Positions 25,226 through 34,194 are shown, counted from the first letter of the stretch. The stretch: 64,000 nucleotides of DNA from Streptomyces sp. WM4235 (GCF_001279725.1 NZ_LGDE01000068.1:65655-129654), one strand, 5' to 3'. Translations and numbers: made by a program. Notes: generated by a model not told the origin, from the sequence alone.

Positions 25226-26713
25226 ATGGCGAACGGTCCAGTGGTCCACCCGGCGGACAGAACCATCGGCAGCCGGCGGCTCGCCGCGCTGCTGCCCGCC
25301 GAGGTACGGGCACGCCCCGGCTACCGCTCCCTCGCCGACGCCCTGCGCACCCTGATCCTCGACGGCCGCATCGCCCTGCGCGTCCGGCTGCCCGCCGAAC
25401 GCGAACTCGCCGCTGCGGTCGGTGCGAGCCGGGCCACCGTCACCGGCGCCTACGACCTGCTGCGCGAGAGCGGCTACGCACGCAGCCGGCGCGGCTCCGG
25501 GACCTGGACCGAGCTGCCCGAGGGCCACGGGCCCGTCGCCGCTCTCCCGCTCGTCGGCGCCGGCGGGTACCGCCCGGACGGCGATCCCGGCATCGACCTG
25601 GCCATCGCCGCGATGGGCGCCCCCGAGGGCAGCCTGGAAGCGGCCCTGGCCTGGGCCGCGCCCCGCCTGCCCTCGGTGGCACGGCACCCCGGCTACCACC
25701 CGTTCGGCCTGCCGGACCTGCGCACGGCCGTGGCGGAACGCTTCACCCGGCGCGGACTGCCCACCCGCCCCGAGCAGATCCTCGTCACGGCGGGCGCCCA
25801 GCAGGCCTTCGCCCTGGTGGTGAGCCTGCTGTGCGGGGCGGGGGACCGGGTCGTCACCGAGAACCCGACCTACGCCAACGCGCTCGACGCGTTGCGGCAC
25901 GCCCGACTGCGCACCGCGTCGATCGCCGTATCCGATGCGGGCTGGGACATGGAGATCGCGGAGTCCACGCTGCGTCAGACCGTGCCGAGACTGGCGTACG
26001 TGATCCCCGACTTCCACAACCCGACGGGCTCCCTGATGCCCGAGGAGGACCGGCAACGCCTGCTGGAGGCCACCCGGCGCACCGGGACCTGGCTGGTGGT
26101 CGACGAGACGATCGCGGACATCGCCCTCGACGTGCCCGCACCCGCCCCGCTCGCCTCCCTCGCGCCGCGCGGGGGAGCGGACCACGTCGTGACCATCGGG
26201 TCGCTGAGCAAGACCCACTGGGGCGGGCTGCGCGTCGGCTGGATCCGCGCCTCCGCCAAGATGATCGCCGAGCTGACGGCCGTGCGGGTCGCGGCCGACA
26301 TGACCGGCTCGGTCCTGGACCAACTCGTCGCGCTGCCGCTGCTGGAAGGGCTCGACGCGTCGCTCCCGACACGGCTCGGACAGCTGCGCGAGCAACGCGA
26401 GGCCCTCGTCCGTTCCCTCGAACGACACACCCCGGAATGGTCCTGGGAGCTGCCGCCGGGGGGCCTCTCGCTCTGGGTGGACCTCGGGGAACCGGTCAGC
26501 TCCGCGCTCTCCGAACGGGCCGCGGCCGCCGGAGTCCACATCGGGCGCGGCGCCCGCTTCGGAGTGGACCCGGGAACCTTCGAACACCGCCTGCGCATCC
26601 CGTACACGCTCCCGGCGGACCGCCTCGACGAGGGCGTCCGCCGGCTCGCGGCCGCCTTCCACGACGGGGTGCCGCTGCCCCCGTCGGTGGAACGGCCGTA
26701 CTGGGTCGCGTGA
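25226..26713 (+). CDS. MocR/PdxR-type GntR regulator with aminotransferase domain
   Basis: A 495-residue regulator. The N-terminal winged helix (YRSLADALRTLILDGRI, LPAERELAAAVGASRATV) is joined to a fold-type I aminotransferase-like domain with the PLP lysine in TIGSLSKTHWGGLRVGW and the YHPFGLPDLRTAVAERF segment. Such proteins sense pyridoxal phosphate or amino compounds. ATG at 25226 has GGGGGAGG five bases upstream. It is not next to a pyridoxine gene; the divergent small gene and nucleotidyltransferase are the only close candidates for control. Confidence 0.9.
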   Translation: MANGPVVHPADRTIGSRRLAALLPAEVRARPGYRSLADALRTLILDGRIALRVRLPAERELAAAVGASRATVTGAYDLLRESGYARSRRGSGTWTELPEGHGPVAALPLVGAGGYRPDGDPGIDLAIAAMGAPEGSLEAALAWAAPRLPSVARHPGYHPFGLPDLRTAVAERFTRRGLPTRPEQILVTAGAQQAFALVVSLLCGAGDRVVTENPTYANALDALRHARLRTASIAVSDAGWDMEIAESTLRQTVPRLAYVIPDFHNPTGSLMPEEDRQRLLEATRRTGTWLVVDETIADIALDVPAPAPLASLAPRGGADHVVTIGSLSKTHWGGLRVGWIRASAKMIAELTAVRVAADMTGSVLDQLVALPLLEGLDASLPTRLGQLREQREALVRSLERHTPEWSWELPPGGLSLWVDLGEPVSSALSERAAAAGVHIGRGARFGVDPGTFEHRLRIPYTLPADRLDEGVRRLAAAFHDGVPLPPSVERPYWVA

Positions 26714-26734
26714 GACGCCGCCGGCGGCCCCGCC

Positions 26735-27364
26735 CTACGGGGTGCGGATCAGCCGGCGGGTGGCCGCCGCGGCGACCGCCGCCGTGCGGGAGTCGACGCC
26801 GAGCTTCGCGTAGACGTGCACCAGGTGGGACTTGACCGTGGCCTGGCTGAGGAAGAGCCGCTTCGAGATCTGCTGGTTCGACAATCCGTCCGCGACCAGC
26901 TGGAGCACCTCCAGCTCCCGCTTCGTCAGCGCCTCCGCCGGCATCCGCATCCGGTCCATCAGCCGCAACGCCACCGCCGGGGCCAGCGCCGACTGGCCGG
27001 CCGCCGCGGTGCGGACCGCCGCCGCCAGCTCCTCCGGCGGGGCGTCCTTGAGCAGGTAGCCCGAGGCGCCCGCCTCCACGGCGGCCAGGATGTCCGCGTC
27101 CGTGTCGTACGTGGTCAGCACCAGCACCCGGGGCGCGTCCGGCCGGGCCGTGATCAGGGCCGTGGCCTGCGAACCGTGCATGCCGGGCCCGAACTGGAGG
27201 TCCATCAGGACCACGTCCACCCCCGCCGAGGCGGCCAGCTCCACCGCCCGCTCGGCGGTGGCGGCCTCCGCGACGACCGCGAAGTCCGCCTCGGTGTCCA
27301 GCACCGCGCGCAGCCCCGCGCGGACCACCGGGTGGTCGTCGGCGAGCAGCAGCCGGATGGTCAT
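26735..27364 (-). CDS. NarL/LuxR-family response regulator
   Basis: A 209-residue regulator with a receiver domain (LLADDHPVVRAGL acidic pocket, phospho-Asp in DVVLMDLQFGPGMHG, Lys in YLLKDAPPEE). A LuxR HTH follows (LTKRELEVLQLVADGLSNQQ, SQATVKSHLVHVYAKLGV). The start overlaps the kinase stop by 4 nt (ATGA). Together with the kinase it probably controls the divergent ABC exporter. Confidence 0.93.
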   Translation of the reverse strand: MTIRLLLADDHPVVRAGLRAVLDTEADFAVVAEAATAERAVELAASAGVDVVLMDLQFGPGMHGSQATALITARPDAPRVLVLTTYDTDADILAAVEAGASGYLLKDAPPEELAAAVRTAAAGQSALAPAVALRLMDRMRMPAEALTKRELEVLQLVADGLSNQQISKRLFLSQATVKSHLVHVYAKLGVDSRTAAVAAAATRRLIRTP

Positions 27365-28545
27365 GACAGGGCCTCCGCGGGCAACGGCAGGGTGACGGCC
27401 ACGGCGGTGCCCTGGCCCGGGGCGGACTCGACGGTGAACAGCCCGCCCAGCGTCTCGGCCCGCGAGCGCATCGCCGGCAGACCGAAGCCGCCCTCGCCGG
27501 ACGGCGCCGACGAGGGGTCGAAGCCCAGACCGTCGTCCACGACGTCCAGGGTGACCGAGGTGTCCATGAAGGTCAGGGTGATCTCCGCGCGGCCCGCGCG
27601 GGCGTGCCGGACCACATTGGCCAGCGCCGACTGCGCGATCCGCAGCAGGGCCACCTCGTACGGGGTGGGCAGGATCCGGGGGGCACCACTCAGCGAGAAC
27701 CGCACGCGCGGCCCGGGAGCCGCGGTGCAGAGGCGTTCCAGCGCCGCGGCGAGGGAGCCGTGCTCCAGGTCGGGAGGCGTCAGGGCGCGGACGAAACGGC
27801 GCGCCTCGGCGAGGTTCTCCTGCGCGGCCTCCCGGGCCCGGCCGATGTGCTCCAGCGCGGGCGCGCCGACGGGGAGCGAGCGCTCGGCGGCCCGCAGCAG
27901 CAGCTGGATCGAGCTCAGGCCCTGGGCGAGGGTGTCGTGGATCTCCCGGGCGAGGCGTTCGCGTTCGGCGAGGATCCCCGCGCCCCGCTCGGCGGCGGCC
28001 AGCTCGGCCCGGGTGGTGATGAGTTCCTCGATCAGCTCCCGGCGGCGTTCGCTCTCCCGGTACAGGGCCTGGTAGCCGAGGACCGTGGCCACGGCGACGG
28101 CCCCGCCGAGCAGCGGGCCGAGGAAGGCCCCCGGCGTGGGGGTGCTGCTGTGGGCGAGGAACCCGCCGATCGCCGCGCAGGCCGTGACGGCGACGGCCGC
28201 GACCCCCCAGCGCAGCCGCAGCAGGTGCAGTTCGAGGAAGTACAGCGGGAAGGCGATCCACAGCCCGTCCGGGGAGACCACGAGCAGCGCGGCCCACGCC
28301 GCGCCGAGCAGGGCCAGCCACACCGCTCCGGCGCGCGGCGAGCGGTCCACCACGGGAGCCGCGGCGCCCGCCACGTACACGGCGGCGAACAGCGCGCACG
28401 CGGCGACCGCCCACCCGGCGCGGGGCACGTCGTCGGCGACGGCGCGTCCCGCGGCCAGCGCGAGCAGCCCGAAGAGCAGCGCGTGCAGGCACAGCCGCAG
28501 GACGCGGGAGACGGGGGTCAGGGGGCGGGATTCCGGAGCAACCAT
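27361..28545 (-). CDS. Sensor histidine kinase, NarL-partner type (HisKA_3)
   Basis: A 394-residue membrane kinase. About five hydrophobic helices fill the first 180 residues. A coiled linker and the dimerisation motif REIHDTLAQGLSSIQ with the phosphorylated His follow. The ATPase part contains ALANVVRHA, DDGLGFDP and GGFGLPAMRSRAE. ATG at 28545 is used; the extra upstream frame lacks kinase-like sequence. There is little extracellular loop, so it may sense a membrane-active compound, in line with the exporter next door. Confidence 0.92.
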   Translation of the reverse strand: MVAPESRPLTPVSRVLRLCLHALLFGLLALAAGRAVADDVPRAGWAVAACALFAAVYVAGAAAPVVDRSPRAGAVWLALLGAAWAALLVVSPDGLWIAFPLYFLELHLLRLRWGVAAVAVTACAAIGGFLAHSSTPTPGAFLGPLLGGAVAVATVLGYQALYRESERRRELIEELITTRAELAAAERGAGILAERERLAREIHDTLAQGLSSIQLLLRAAERSLPVGAPALEHIGRAREAAQENLAEARRFVRALTPPDLEHGSLAAALERLCTAAPGPRVRFSLSGAPRILPTPYEVALLRIAQSALANVVRHARAGRAEITLTFMDTSVTLDVVDDGLGFDPSSAPSGEGGFGLPAMRSRAETLGGLFTVESAPGQGTAVAVTLPLPAEALS

Positions 28546-28679
28546 GGCCCGACCAGCGTAAGTGGGGGCCCGCCGGCCCCGGTCAACCAAAAGATTGATG
28601 TACGGGGCGTCCCTTCGACACGAGGATCCCTACCGTGGCGCGATGCCGTGTGTCCACGGTGAACACCAGGGTGGGGGAC

Positions 28680-29765
28680 ATGTTCGTCGCATGGAGAGAT
28701 CTACGGTTCGCCAAGGGCCGCTTCGCCCTCATGGGCTCGGTCGTCGTGCTCATCACCCTGCTGGTCGGCCTGTTGTCCGGACTCACCTCGGGCCTGGCCC
28801 GGGAGAACATCTCGGCGATCACGGGACTGCCCGCCTCACACCTGTCGTTCGCGGCGCCCGCCGGGGACCAGGACGTGTCCTTCACCAACTCCCGGATACC
28901 CGAGAAGGCCTGGCTGGCCTGGCGCGAGCGACCTGGCGTCACATCGGCGGAGCCGATCGGCATCCGCACCACCAACGCGGTCTCGGGTGAGCGCACCGCG
29001 GCCGTCTCGGTCTTCGGCGTCGATCCGGCGGGCCGCCTCGCACCCCGCGGATCAGGACTCACCCAGGGGCAGGTGGTCCTGACCGAGAAGGCCGCCGAGG
29101 AACTCGGCGGGCTCGCGGCCGGCGGGAAGCTCAGGATCGGCGCGCTCGAACTGTCCGTCGCGGCCGTCTCCGGCACCGCCTCCTTCAGCCACACCCCGGT
29201 CGTGTGGATGGACCTGAACGACTGGCAGCGCGTCGGCAACCCCGGCACCTCCATCGACACCGTCGCCACCGTCATCGCCCTGGACGCGTCCGGGGCGGAC
29301 CTCGCCGCCGGCGACGCGAGCGCGGAGACCCGGACCGAGACCGTCGACGACGCGCTGTCCGCGATCGGCTCCTACACCTCCGAGAACGGCTCGCTCCAGC
29401 TGATGCGCGGCTTCCTCTTCGCGATCTCCGCCCTGGTCATAGGCGCCTTCTTCACGGTGTGGACGATCCAGCGCGGCGGTGACGTCGCCGTGCTGAAGGC
29501 ACTGGGTGCCTCCACCGTGTACCTGCTGCGGGACGCCCTCGGTCAGGCGGTGGTGATGCTCGCCGTCGGGACCGGACTCGGTACGGCCCTCGCCGCCGTC
29601 CTCGGAGCGCTGATCAGCGGCGGCGACGTGCCCTTCGTGCTCGACGCGGCCACCGTGCTGGTCCCCGCCGTCGTCATGATCGCGCTCGGCGCGCTCGGAG
29701 CCGCCCTGTCCATCCGGCGGATCACCGCCGTAGACCCGCTGACCGCACTCGGGAGCGCCCGATGA
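28680..29765 (+). CDS. ABC transporter permease, FtsX/DevC type
   Basis: A 361-residue membrane protein with an N-terminal helix (MGSVVVLITLLVGLLSG), a large extracytoplasmic domain and three C-terminal helices ending in IRRITAVDPLTALG, the usual FtsX-domain layout. MacB- or DevC-type exporters move lipids, peptides or antibiotics. The ATG at 28680 is only a few bases after a G-rich run, so a GTG farther upstream (28650) is possible. It is divergent from the two-component genes by about 134 bp. Confidence 0.88.
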   Translation: MFVAWRDLRFAKGRFALMGSVVVLITLLVGLLSGLTSGLARENISAITGLPASHLSFAAPAGDQDVSFTNSRIPEKAWLAWRERPGVTSAEPIGIRTTNAVSGERTAAVSVFGVDPAGRLAPRGSGLTQGQVVLTEKAAEELGGLAAGGKLRIGALELSVAAVSGTASFSHTPVVWMDLNDWQRVGNPGTSIDTVATVIALDASGADLAAGDASAETRTETVDDALSAIGSYTSENGSLQLMRGFLFAISALVIGAFFTVWTIQRGGDVAVLKALGASTVYLLRDALGQAVVMLAVGTGLGTALAAVLGALISGGDVPFVLDAATVLVPAVVMIALGALGAALSIRRITAVDPLTALGSAR

Positions 29766-30445
29766 CCCTGCTCGTCCACGACGTCACGCTCACCTACCCG
29801 GACGGCGACGGCCGGCTCACCGCCCTCGACGCGGTCGCCCTGGAGGCGCCGGCGGGCACCCTGACCGCCGTCATCGGGCCTTCGGGCTCCGGCAAGTCCA
29901 GCCTGCTCGCGGTCGCCGCCACCCTGGTCACCCCGGACGCGGGCCGGGTCGTCGTCGCCGGCCGGGACACGGCCCGGCTCAGCGCCGCGCAGAAGTCCGC
30001 GCTGCGCCGCGAGGAGATCGGCATCGTCTTCCAGCAGCCCAACCTGCTCGCCTCGCTCACCGCCGCCGAGCAGCTCCAGGTGATGGCCCACCTGTCGGGG
30101 CGGCCGGCCAAGCGGCTGCGCCGGCGGGCCCTGGACCTGCTGGACGCGGTGGGCATGGCCGACAAGGCCGACAAGCGCCCGCACCAGCTCTCGGGCGGGC
30201 AGCGCCAGCGCGTCAACATCGCCCGCGCCCTGATGAACGAGCCCGCCGTGCTGCTGGTGGACGAGCCGACCAGCGCCCTGGATCACGAGCGGGGGGCGGC
30301 CGTACTGGACCTCCTGGTCACCCTCACCCGCGAGCGGTCCACCGCCACGGTGCTGGTCACCCACGACCACGCCCACCTGGAGCGCGTGGACCGCACGATG
30401 ACGATGACGGACGGCCGCCTCACGGAGGCGGCCCCGGCCCGCTGA
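29762..30445 (+). CDS. ABC transporter ATP-binding protein, LolD/DevA type
   Basis: A 227-residue ATPase. Walker A is [10 protein letters not shown], the Q-loop is IVFQQPNLLASLT, the signature is LSGGQRQRVN and Walker B is [11 protein letters not shown]. The length and sequence fit the LolD/MacB/DevA class that works with FtsX-type permeases. It overlaps the permease by 4 nt (ATGA). Confidence 0.93.
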   Translation: MTLLVHDVTLTYPDGDGRLTALDAVALEAPAGTLTAVIGPSGSGKSSLLAVAATLVTPDAGRVVVAGRDTARLSAAQKSALRREEIGIVFQQPNLLASLTAAEQLQVMAHLSGRPAKRLRRRALDLLDAVGMADKADKRPHQLSGGQRQRVNIARALMNEPAVLLVDEPTSALDHERGAAVLDLLVTLTRERSTATVLVTHDHAHLERVDRTMTMTDGRLTEAAPAR

Positions 30446-30514
30446 CGTGCGAAGGCCCCGGCCGCGGCGCGACAGCGCCGGCCCCGCGGTGTACGAGGCG
30501 CCGCCGCACACGTA

Positions 30515-30562
30515 CGAAGGCCCCGGCCCGCCCCCTTCGAGAAGGGCGGTCCGGGGCCTTCG
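30515..30562. terminator. Bidirectional terminator between ABC exporter and allR
   Basis: CGAAGGCCCCGG (30515-30526) pairs with CCGGGGCCTTCG (30551-30562), with further pairing of CCGCCC/GGGCGG inside. A second copy of GCGAAGGCCCCGGCC stands just after the ATPase stop (30449-30463). Confidence 0.8.
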
Positions 30563-30573
30563 CGTACGGGTCC

Positions 30574-31377
30574 CTACGCGGGATTCTGGCTCTGCAGGGC
30601 CACCGACAGCTCGGCGGCGATCCCCTGGAGGATCGGCACGATCGAGTCCGTCAGCGCCTCGGTCACCCGGCCCGCGGGGCCCGAGATGGAGATCGCGGCG
30701 GCGGTCGGCGAGTTCGGCACCGACACGGCCAGGCAGCGGACTCCTATCTCCTGCTCGTTGTCGTCGACCGCGTAGCCCACCTTGCGGACCTGCTCCAGGG
30801 CGTCCAGGAAGCCCTCGGGCGTGGTGATGGTCTTCTCGGTCGCGGCCGGCATCCCGGTGCGCGCCAGCAGCGCGCGCACCTCGTCCGCGGGGGTGTACGC
30901 GAGCAGCGCCTTGCCCACGCCCGTGGAGTGCGGCAGCACCCGGCGGCCCACCTCCGTGAACATGCGCATGGAGTGCTTGGACGGCACCTGGGCGACGTAG
31001 ACGATCTCGTCCCCGTCGAGCAGGGCCATGTTCGCGGTCTCGCCGGTCTCCTCGACGAGCCGTGCGAGGTAGGGACGGGCCCACGTGCCCAGGAGGCGGG
31101 AGGCGGATTCGCCGAGACGGATCAGCCGGGGGCCGAGGGCGTACCGTCGGTTTGGCTGCTGCCGGACGTAACCGCACGCCACGAGGGTGCGCATGAGGCG
31201 ATGGATGGTGGGCAGCGGGAGACCACTGGCGGCGGAGAGCTCGCTGAGGCCGACCTCGCCCCCGGCATCGGCCATGCGTTCGAGCAGATCGAAGGCGCGC
31301 TCAAGGGACTGGACGCCACCCCCGGCGGCGGTGGGCTTGGCGGAAGCGTCGGTGGTGCTGGCGCTGGACGTCGGCAC
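30574..31377 (-). CDS. allR: IclR-family regulator, probable allantoin repressor AllR
   Basis: A 267-residue IclR protein. The winged helix is VQSLERAFDLLERMADAGGE then LSELSAASGLPLPTIHRLM, and the effector domain contains TGVGKALLAYTP and NEQEIGVRCLAV. IclR-type AllR represses allantoin genes in S. coelicolor; the position next to allantoinase and allantoicase supports the same role. GTG at 31377 has AAAGGA about nine bases upstream; a TTG at 31407 is an alternative. The likely effector in this family is an allantoin-pathway intermediate (glyoxylate or allantoin-related), not visible in the sequence. The promoter holds a TTCC-N7-GGAA site, so it probably represses itself. Confidence 0.88.
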   Translation of the reverse strand: MPTSSASTTDASAKPTAAGGGVQSLERAFDLLERMADAGGEVGLSELSAASGLPLPTIHRLMRTLVACGYVRQQPNRRYALGPRLIRLGESASRLLGTWARPYLARLVEETGETANMALLDGDEIVYVAQVPSKHSMRMFTEVGRRVLPHSTGVGKALLAYTPADEVRALLARTGMPAATEKTITTPEGFLDALEQVRKVGYAVDDNEQEIGVRCLAVSVPNSPTAAAISISGPAGRVTEALTDSIVPILQGIAAELSVALQSQNPA

Positions 31378-31555
31378 GGGCGCGGTCCTTTCGGTGCTGG
31401 CAGGCAAGGAATCAGCCTACCGGTCGGTCGGCGTCGGCCCTAGAGCCGGGGCACTGCCGTCCCCGCCGGTCAGAGGGGGTTTGTCCTGGTGGTGGACGTC
31501 CTCGGAAGTCAACCGCGCGACTCCCGATGGCGGTAGCTACATTCTGGATAGTGAA

Positions 31556-31585
31556 ATCTTAATTCCATCCTGTGGAAACATCCAA
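31556..31585 (-). promoter_or_regulatory. allR promoter with operator in the spacer
   Basis: On the minus strand, -35 TTGGAT (31580-31585) and -10 TAAGAT (31556-31561) lie 18 nt apart. The 15-bp TTCCACAGGATGGAA (31563-31577) fills the spacer, as in the malate synthase promoter. The leader to the GTG would be about 170 nt. Confidence 0.65.
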
Positions 31586-31623
31586 TTGTGCCGTGCGTGG
31601 CTGGGTGGTCCGTCCGGGCGCTC

Positions 31624-31686
31624 TTGACTGGCCCCGGATCGGGGTGAAGACTCCGTCAACAGAACGTTGAATTTCGCTCTGTGGAA
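31624..31686 (+). promoter_or_regulatory. allB promoter region with adjacent palindromes
   Basis: TTGACT (31624-31629), 17 nt, AAGACT (31647-31652) is one possible promoter. TCAACAGAACGTTGA (31656-31670) is followed after 1 nt by a one-mismatch TTCC-N7-GGAA site (31672-31686, TTTC in the left arm). The order matches malate synthase. If the right TTGA arm is the -35, as at catalase and uraD, no good -10 is found, so the start of transcription is uncertain. Confidence 0.55.
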
Positions 31687-31704
31687 GTAGATGGGGAGGT
31701 TCCG

Positions 31705-33048
31705 GTGGCCGACGCGGCTGTGGAACTGGTACTGCGCTCGACGCGCGTCATCACCCCCGAGGGGACGCGCGCCGCCTCGGTGGCCGTCGCCGGCGGGAAG
31801 ATCACGGCCGTGTCGGAGTACGAGGCCGAGGTACCGGCCGGAGCCCGGCTGGAGGACTTCGGCGACGACGTCCTGCTCCCCGGCCTGGTCGACACCCACG
31901 TCCACGTGAACGACCCGGGCCGCACCGAGTGGGAGGGCTTCTGGACCGCCACCCGCGCGGCGGCGGCCGGCGGCATCACCACCCTCCTCGACATGCCGCT
32001 GAACTCCCTGCCGCCGACCACCGCGGTCGACAACCTCCGCGTCAAGCAGGAGGTCGCCCGCGCCAAGGCGCACGTGGACATCGGCTTCTGGGGCGGCGCG
32101 CTGCCCGACAACGTCAAGGACCTGCGCCCCCTGCACGACGCCGGCGTCTACGGCTTCAAGTGCTTCCTGTCGCCCTCCGGCGTGGACGAGTTCCCCGAAC
32201 TCGACCAGGAGCGACTGGCCACGTCCCTCGCGGAGATCACCGGCTTCGGCGGCCTGATGATCGTGCACGCCGAAGACCCCCACCACCTGGACTCCGCGCC
32301 GCAGACCCCCGGCCCGAAGTACGCCGACTTCCTCGCCTCCCGTCCGCGCGACGCCGAGAACACCGCCATCGGGAACCTGATCGCCCAGGCGAAGCGGCTG
32401 AACGCCCGCGTGCACGTCCTGCACCTGTCCTCCTCCGACGCGCTGCCGCTGATCGCCGCCGCCAAGGCCGAGGGCGTGCGCGTCACCGTCGAGTCCTGCC
32501 CGCACTACCTCACCCTGACGGCGGAGGAAGTCCCGGACGGCGCCAGCGAGTTCAAGTGCTGCCCGCCCATCCGCGAGGCCGCCAACCAGGACCTGCTGTG
32601 GGACGCGCTCGCCGACGGCACCATCGACTGCGTCGTCTCCGACCACTCGCCCTCCACCGCGGACCTGAAGACGAACGACTTCGCCACCGCGTGGGGCGGC
32701 ATCTCCTCCCTCCAGCTGGGACTCCCCGCGATCTGGACCGAGGCGCGGCGGCGCGGCCACACCCTGGAGGACGTCGTCCGCTGGATGTCCGCCGCCCCCG
32801 CCGCCCTCGCCGGACTGGCCGACAAGGGCGCGATCGAGGTCGGCCGCGACGCCGACTTCGCCGTCCTGGCACCCGAAGAGACCTTCACCGTGGATCCCGC
32901 GGAACTGCACCACCGCAACCGGGTCACGGCGTACGCGGGCAAGACCCTGCACGGCGTCGTGAAGTCCACCTGGCTGCGCGGCACGCGGATCGCCGACCAC
33001 GGCACCCCGAACGAGCCCACGGGCCGACTCCTCGAAAGGCAGAACTGA
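31705..33048 (+). CDS. allB: Allantoinase
   Basis: A 447-residue cyclic amidohydrolase that opens allantoin to allantoate. Binuclear metal ligands are visible in [16 protein letters not shown], the carbamylated Lys in [25 protein letters not shown] and [11 protein letters not shown] at 31705 follows GGGGAGG by 5 nt; upstream in-frame codons would overlap the operator. The allantoicase gene begins 2 nt after the stop. Divergent from allR. Confidence 0.96.
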   Translation: MADAAVELVLRSTRVITPEGTRAASVAVAGGKITAVSEYEAEVPAGARLEDFGDDVLLPGLVDTHVHVNDPGRTEWEGFWTATRAAAAGGITTLLDMPLNSLPPTTAVDNLRVKQEVARAKAHVDIGFWGGALPDNVKDLRPLHDAGVYGFKCFLSPSGVDEFPELDQERLATSLAEITGFGGLMIVHAEDPHHLDSAPQTPGPKYADFLASRPRDAENTAIGNLIAQAKRLNARVHVLHLSSSDALPLIAAAKAEGVRVTVESCPHYLTLTAEEVPDGASEFKCCPPIREAANQDLLWDALADGTIDCVVSDHSPSTADLKTNDFATAWGGISSLQLGLPAIWTEARRRGHTLEDVVRWMSAAPAALAGLADKGAIEVGRDADFAVLAPEETFTVDPAELHHRNRVTAYAGKTLHGVVKSTWLRGTRIADHGTPNEPTGRLLERQN

Positions 33049-33050
33049 CA

Positions 33051-34178
33051 GTGGCACAGCGTTCAACTGGACCGGCTTCCTTCACCGGCAACGCGAACCC
33101 GTACGGAGGCGGCGACCCGTACGCGGACTACCGCACCGCGGACTTCCCCTTCACGCGGTACGCGAACCTCGCGGCCCGTGAGCTGGGCGCCGGTGTCATC
33201 GAAGCCAACGACGAGTTCTTCGCCCAGCGCGAGAACCTGCTGATCTCCGAGGCCGCCCACTTCGACCCCGAGGACTTCGGGCACAAGGGCAAGGTCATGG
33301 ACGGATGGGAGACCCGCCGTCGCCGCGGCGTCTCCGCCACCCGGCCCTGGCCCACCGCCGAGGACCACGACTGGGCGCTCGTCCGCCTGGGCGCCCCCGG
33401 CGTCATCCGCGGCATCATCGTCGACACCGCCCACTTCCGCGGCAACATGCCGCAGGCCGTGTCGGTGGAAGGCGCCACCGTCGCGGGCTCCCCGACGGTC
33501 GTCGAACTCCTCTCCGACGACGTCAAGTGGACGACCCTCGTCGAGCGCACCCCGGTCGGCGGCCACGCGGCCAACGGCTTCGAGGTGAACGTCGAGCAGC
33601 GTTTCACGCACCTGCGCGTCAACCAGCACCCCGACGGCGGCATCGCCCGCCTGCGCGTCCACGGCGAGGTCGTCACCGACCCGAAGTGGCTCGCCGCGCT
33701 GGGCACCTTCGACGTGGTCGCCCTGGAGAACGGCGGCTCGGTCGAGGACGCCTCCAACCGCTTCTACTCCCCGCCGACCAACACCATCAACCCGGGCCGC
33801 TCCCGCAAGATGGACGACGGCTGGGAGACCGCCCGTCGCCGTGACAACGGCAACGACTGGATCCGCTACCAGCTCGTCGCCGACTCCGAGATCCGTGCCG
33901 TCGAGATCGACACCGCGTACCTCAAGGGCAACTCGGCCGGCTGGGCCTCGCTCTCGATCAAGTCGGGCGAGGAGGGCGAGTGGACGGAGTTCCTGCCGCG
34001 CACCCGCCTCCAGCCCGACACCAACCACCGCTTCGTGCTGGACGCCCCGGCGGTCGGCACGCACGTCCGGATCGACATCTTCCCGGACGGCGGCTTCTCC
34101 CGCCTTCGCCTGTACGGCTCGCTGACGGAGGCCGGCGCGGCCGCGCACGCCGCCCGCCACCAGGAGCTCGGCGGCTGA
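33051..34178 (+). CDS. alc: Allantoicase
   Basis: A 375-residue enzyme splitting allantoate into ureidoglycolate and urea. It has the two repeated jelly-roll halves of the family. Each half carries KVMDGWETRRRRG-like and HLRVNQHPDGGIARLRVHG-like segments (the second: KMDDGWETARRR and VRIDIFPDGGFSRLRLYG). GTG at 33051 sits two bases after the allantoinase stop, with AAAGG about 11 nt upstream, so it is probably translated by coupling. No ureidoglycolate lyase gene follows in the window. Confidence 0.95.
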   Translation: MAQRSTGPASFTGNANPYGGGDPYADYRTADFPFTRYANLAARELGAGVIEANDEFFAQRENLLISEAAHFDPEDFGHKGKVMDGWETRRRRGVSATRPWPTAEDHDWALVRLGAPGVIRGIIVDTAHFRGNMPQAVSVEGATVAGSPTVVELLSDDVKWTTLVERTPVGGHAANGFEVNVEQRFTHLRVNQHPDGGIARLRVHGEVVTDPKWLAALGTFDVVALENGGSVEDASNRFYSPPTNTINPGRSRKMDDGWETARRRDNGNDWIRYQLVADSEIRAVEIDTAYLKGNSAGWASLSIKSGEEGEWTEFLPRTRLQPDTNHRFVLDAPAVGTHVRIDIFPDGGFSRLRLYGSLTEAGAAAHAARHQELGG

Positions 34179-34194
34179 CGCCGAACCCGTGACC

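Noticed and set aside
30447..30570. Repeated GC-rich hairpins as a small CRISPR-like or REP array
   Set aside because: There are only two copies of the GAAGGCCCCGGCC unit with no regular spacers; a bidirectional terminator explains them.
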